Assembly (NCBI GenBank): GCA_950071875.1
Contig: CATMNW010000160.1
Span: 1 to 6,372 of the forward strand
DNA from: an uncultured Erythrobacteraceae bacterium
GTDB lineage: Bacteria > Pseudomonadota > Alphaproteobacteria > Sphingomonadales > Sphingomonadaceae
DNA: 6,372 nt
Reading direction: 5' to 3'
Part shown: piece after piece, positions 4,543 through 6,372 of the stretch
How positions within the stretch are numbered: position 1 is the stretch's first letter
Layout of the letters: every line of letters begins with the position of its first letter
The notes under the pieces: model-generated
Database searches by the model: none
Told to the model about the DNA's origin: nothing
What the model saw: only the letters and a program-made list of their open reading frames with translations
Position numbers and translations under genes: made by a program

Positions 4543-6372
4543 CGCTCGTTGGCGCCAGCTCGCATGGCTTCTGCCGCCAGACTGTCCGCCTCCAGTAACA
4601 GCTCGTCGTCGACCGATCCCTGCGGCAGGCTCTCCCGCCCGATCATCACCATGACCGGCACGGCCAGCGGGCTGACGCGGTCGAGCTCGACATGCACCAG
4701 ATCTCCCTGCGCGCGATCGAGAAGATCGCCCAGCCGCCCGACATCGGTCATCCGCGTGCGCGCATCCGCCCAAGCCGCCTCCAGCAGCACATGATCGGGT
4801 TCGTATTTGCGCAGGACATCGTAAATGAGGTCGGTCGAGAATGTCACCTGCTTGCCCGTCTTGCGCTTGCCGGGATGCTGCCGCTCCACCAGACCGCCGA
4901 TGACCGCGACCTCGCGAAAGGATCGGCGCAGCAGGTGCGAATCCTGGACCCAATCGACAAACTCATGCGCCAGGATATCGGGCGACAGCAGCGGCGCAGG
5001 ATCCTCAACCGGCTTCAGCCCCCACACGGCCAGCGAATAGTCGTTGGCCACGAAGCCCCCCGGCATCAGCCCGCGATCTTCCATACGCTTGGTAATCAGC
5101 ATGCCAAGCGACTGGTTAGCGTTCCAGCCGATGAAGGTGTAGTAGACGGTGTATTCGCGCCCCCCACGCGGGAAACTCTCGACCAGCAGATTGTCCGGAC
5201 CCGGCATTGCGCTCCGCCAGTCCTGCATTTCCAGCCATTCGCGAACATCGTCCGGGAAGCGGCCCCACCCTGCTCGGTCGACCAGCATCGCACGAACGCG
5301 TTCTGCCAGATGCGTCGTCAACGGCATGCGGGCACCGCCATAGCTGGGGATCATCGCCGACTTGGACGATGCGCGCACGATAATCTCCATATCCCGCAGC
5401 TGTTCGACTTCGAGTGAGGTGCCCGCAAAGGCAAACGTGTCGCCTGGCGAAAGCTGAGCCGCGAAGTTCTCCTCGACCCGCCCCAGCGAGCGGCCATTCC
5501 TGAAACGCACCTCCAGCATCTCGGCATCCATTATGATGCCCGCATTGAGCCGGTGGCGGGCGGCGTGCTGGGGGTGCGTGAGGCGCCATTGGCCGTTGCG
5601 GTCGCGTACGATCCTCTGGAAGCGATCGTAGGCCTTCAGCGCATAACCGCCGGTGGCCACGAAATTGAGGACCCGGGCGAAGACGTCCTCGTCGACCCAC
5701 GCATACGGGAGCGAGCTGCGCACCTGCGCGAGCAGTTCACCCTCCTCGAACGGCGCGGCGCAGACGCAGGCCATCACGTGCTGGGCAAGCACATCGAGCC
5801 CACCGGGGCGGAAATCCTCGCCGTCGCGCTGCCCTTCGTCCACTGCATCCTTGGCGGCCTGCGCTTCGAGAAATTCGAACCTGTTGCCCGGGACCAGCAA
5901 GGCGCGGCTCGGCTGGTCGAGCCTGTGATTGGCCCGCCCCACGCGTTGCAGGAGCCGCGAGGAGCCCTTGGGGGCACCCATCTGCACCACGCAGTCGATA
6001 TCCCCCCAGTCGACCCCCAGATCGAGGCTGGCGGTGGCCACCAGTGCCCTCAGCTCACCCGCCGCCATCGCCGCTTCCACCTTCTCCCGCGCCTCGCGGC
6101 TGAGCGAGCCATGATGAATGCCGATCGGGAGCTTCTCCTCGTTCACGTCCCACAGGTGCTGGAAGATATATTCCGCCAGAAAGCGGGTATTGGTGAAGAC
6201 CAGTGTCGTGCGGTTCTGCTTGATGACCTCGTAAAGCTGAGGGATCGCCCAGGTCGCGGCATGGCCGCCCCACGGCACCCGATTCTCGTCGGGCAGCAGG
6301 ATCTCGACCTCGGGGGGAGCACCCGGTTCGCCCTGGACCACCGGATTACAACCGATCTCGCCCCGTTCCCGC
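4539..6372 (-). CDS. Ligase-associated Lhr-type DNA helicase (partial, C-terminal 610 residues)
   Basis: This is the C-terminal part of an Lhr-core superfamily 2 helicase of the type found beside ATP-dependent DNA ligase genes in proteobacteria, linked to DNA damage response. Full-length members are about 800-850 residues, so the first RecA domain with the Walker A and DEAH-type motifs lies outside the window. Visible are the second RecA domain with TTLVFTNTR (motif IV, about 6209-6183), HHGSLSREAR, VATASLDLGVDWG (motif V) and QRVGRANHR (motif VI, 5948-5922). Then come the Lhr winged-helix region (about 5850-5530) with LDVLAQHVMA and the DEAD/H-associated beta-barrel region and C-terminal extension (MLEVRFRNGRSLGRVEENF, MIPSYGGARMPL, WGRFPDDVREWLEMQDW, REYTVYYTFIGWNANQSLG). 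The frame is open through the right edge; GTG at 6341 is internal. TAG at 4541-4539 ends it. The ligase partner, if present, would lie upstream, outside the window; a ligase-associated metallophosphoesterase does not follow directly. Confidence 0.92.
   Translation of the reverse strand, partial: RERGEIGCNPVVQGEPGAPPEVEILLPDENRVPWGGHAATWAIPQLYEVIKQNRTTLVFTNTRFLAEYIFQHLWDVNEEKLPIGIHHGSLSREAREKVEAAMAAGELRALVATASLDLGVDWGDIDCVVQMGAPKGSSRLLQRVGRANHRLDQPSRALLVPGNRFEFLEAQAAKDAVDEGQRDGEDFRPGGLDVLAQHVMACVCAAPFEEGELLAQVRSSLPYAWVDEDVFARVLNFVATGGYALKAYDRFQRIVRDRNGQWRLTHPQHAARHRLNAGIIMDAEMLEVRFRNGRSLGRVEENFAAQLSPGDTFAFAGTSLEVEQLRDMEIIVRASSKSAMIPSYGGARMPLTTHLAERVRAMLVDRAGWGRFPDDVREWLEMQDWRSAMPGPDNLLVESFPRGGREYTVYYTFIGWNANQSLGMLITKRMEDRGLMPGGFVANDYSLAVWGLKPVEDPAPLLSPDILAHEFVDWVQDSHLLRRSFREVAVIGGLVERQHPGKRKTGKQVTFSTDLIYDVLRKYEPDHVLLEAAWADARTRMTDVGRLGDLLDRAQGDLVHVELDRVSPLAVPVMVMIGRESLPQGSVDDELLLEADSLAAEAMRAGANER

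Noticed and set aside
3571..4953. A 460-codon open frame on the minus strand
   Set aside because: It lies antisense to the third exbD and the GNAT gene and crosses into the helicase gene in another frame. Its Arg/Ala/Gly-rich product resembles no family; it is a by-product of high GC content.
4692..5417. A 241-codon plus-strand frame inside the helicase gene
   Set aside because: It is antisense to clearly conserved helicase sequence and lacks any recognisable motif.

Overview
The window looks like chromosomal DNA from a GC-rich alphaproteobacterium, most likely a sphingomonad or an Erythrobacter-like relative. This is inferred from codon use, from a TonB protein with a cysteine-bearing C-terminal domain, from several exbD genes in a row, and from a ligase-associated Lhr-type helicase. 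No rRNA or other marker is present to fix the taxon.

Layout. (1) 1-581, minus strand: the start of a gene for an exported protein of unknown function. It begins with GTG, has a clear signal peptide and runs off the left edge. (2) 582-904: a 323-base divergent intergenic region that should hold promoters for both sides, with two small hairpins just before the tonB ribosome binding site. (3) 905-3493, plus strand: a Ton energy-transduction operon, tonB - exbB - exbD (long, divergent form) - exbD (standard length). The tonB/exbB and exbB/exbD gaps each carry a strong RNA hairpin. A textbook intrinsic terminator at 3539-3566 closes the operon. (4) 3649-4071, plus strand: a third exbD, closely similar to the second but placed beyond the terminator, so probably transcribed separately. 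(5) 4111-4542, plus strand: a GNAT-family N-acetyltransferase whose start codon lies in one arm of a perfect 10-bp inverted repeat. (6) 4539-6372, minus strand: the C-terminal three quarters or so of a ligase-associated Lhr-type DNA helicase, running off the right edge and overlapping the GNAT gene tail to tail by four bases (CTAG).

How the genes work together. ExbB and ExbD form the inner-membrane proton-driven motor, and TonB carries its force across the periplasm to TonB-dependent outer-membrane receptors (siderophores, haem, vitamin B12, oligosaccharides). With three ExbD paralogues of two types beside one ExbB and one TonB, this motor may be able to exchange its ExbD subunit. The GNAT and helicase genes are separate functions. 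I found no undescribed defence or mobile system here. The most interesting points are the exbD expansion split by a terminator, the intergenic hairpins, and the structured start of the GNAT gene.
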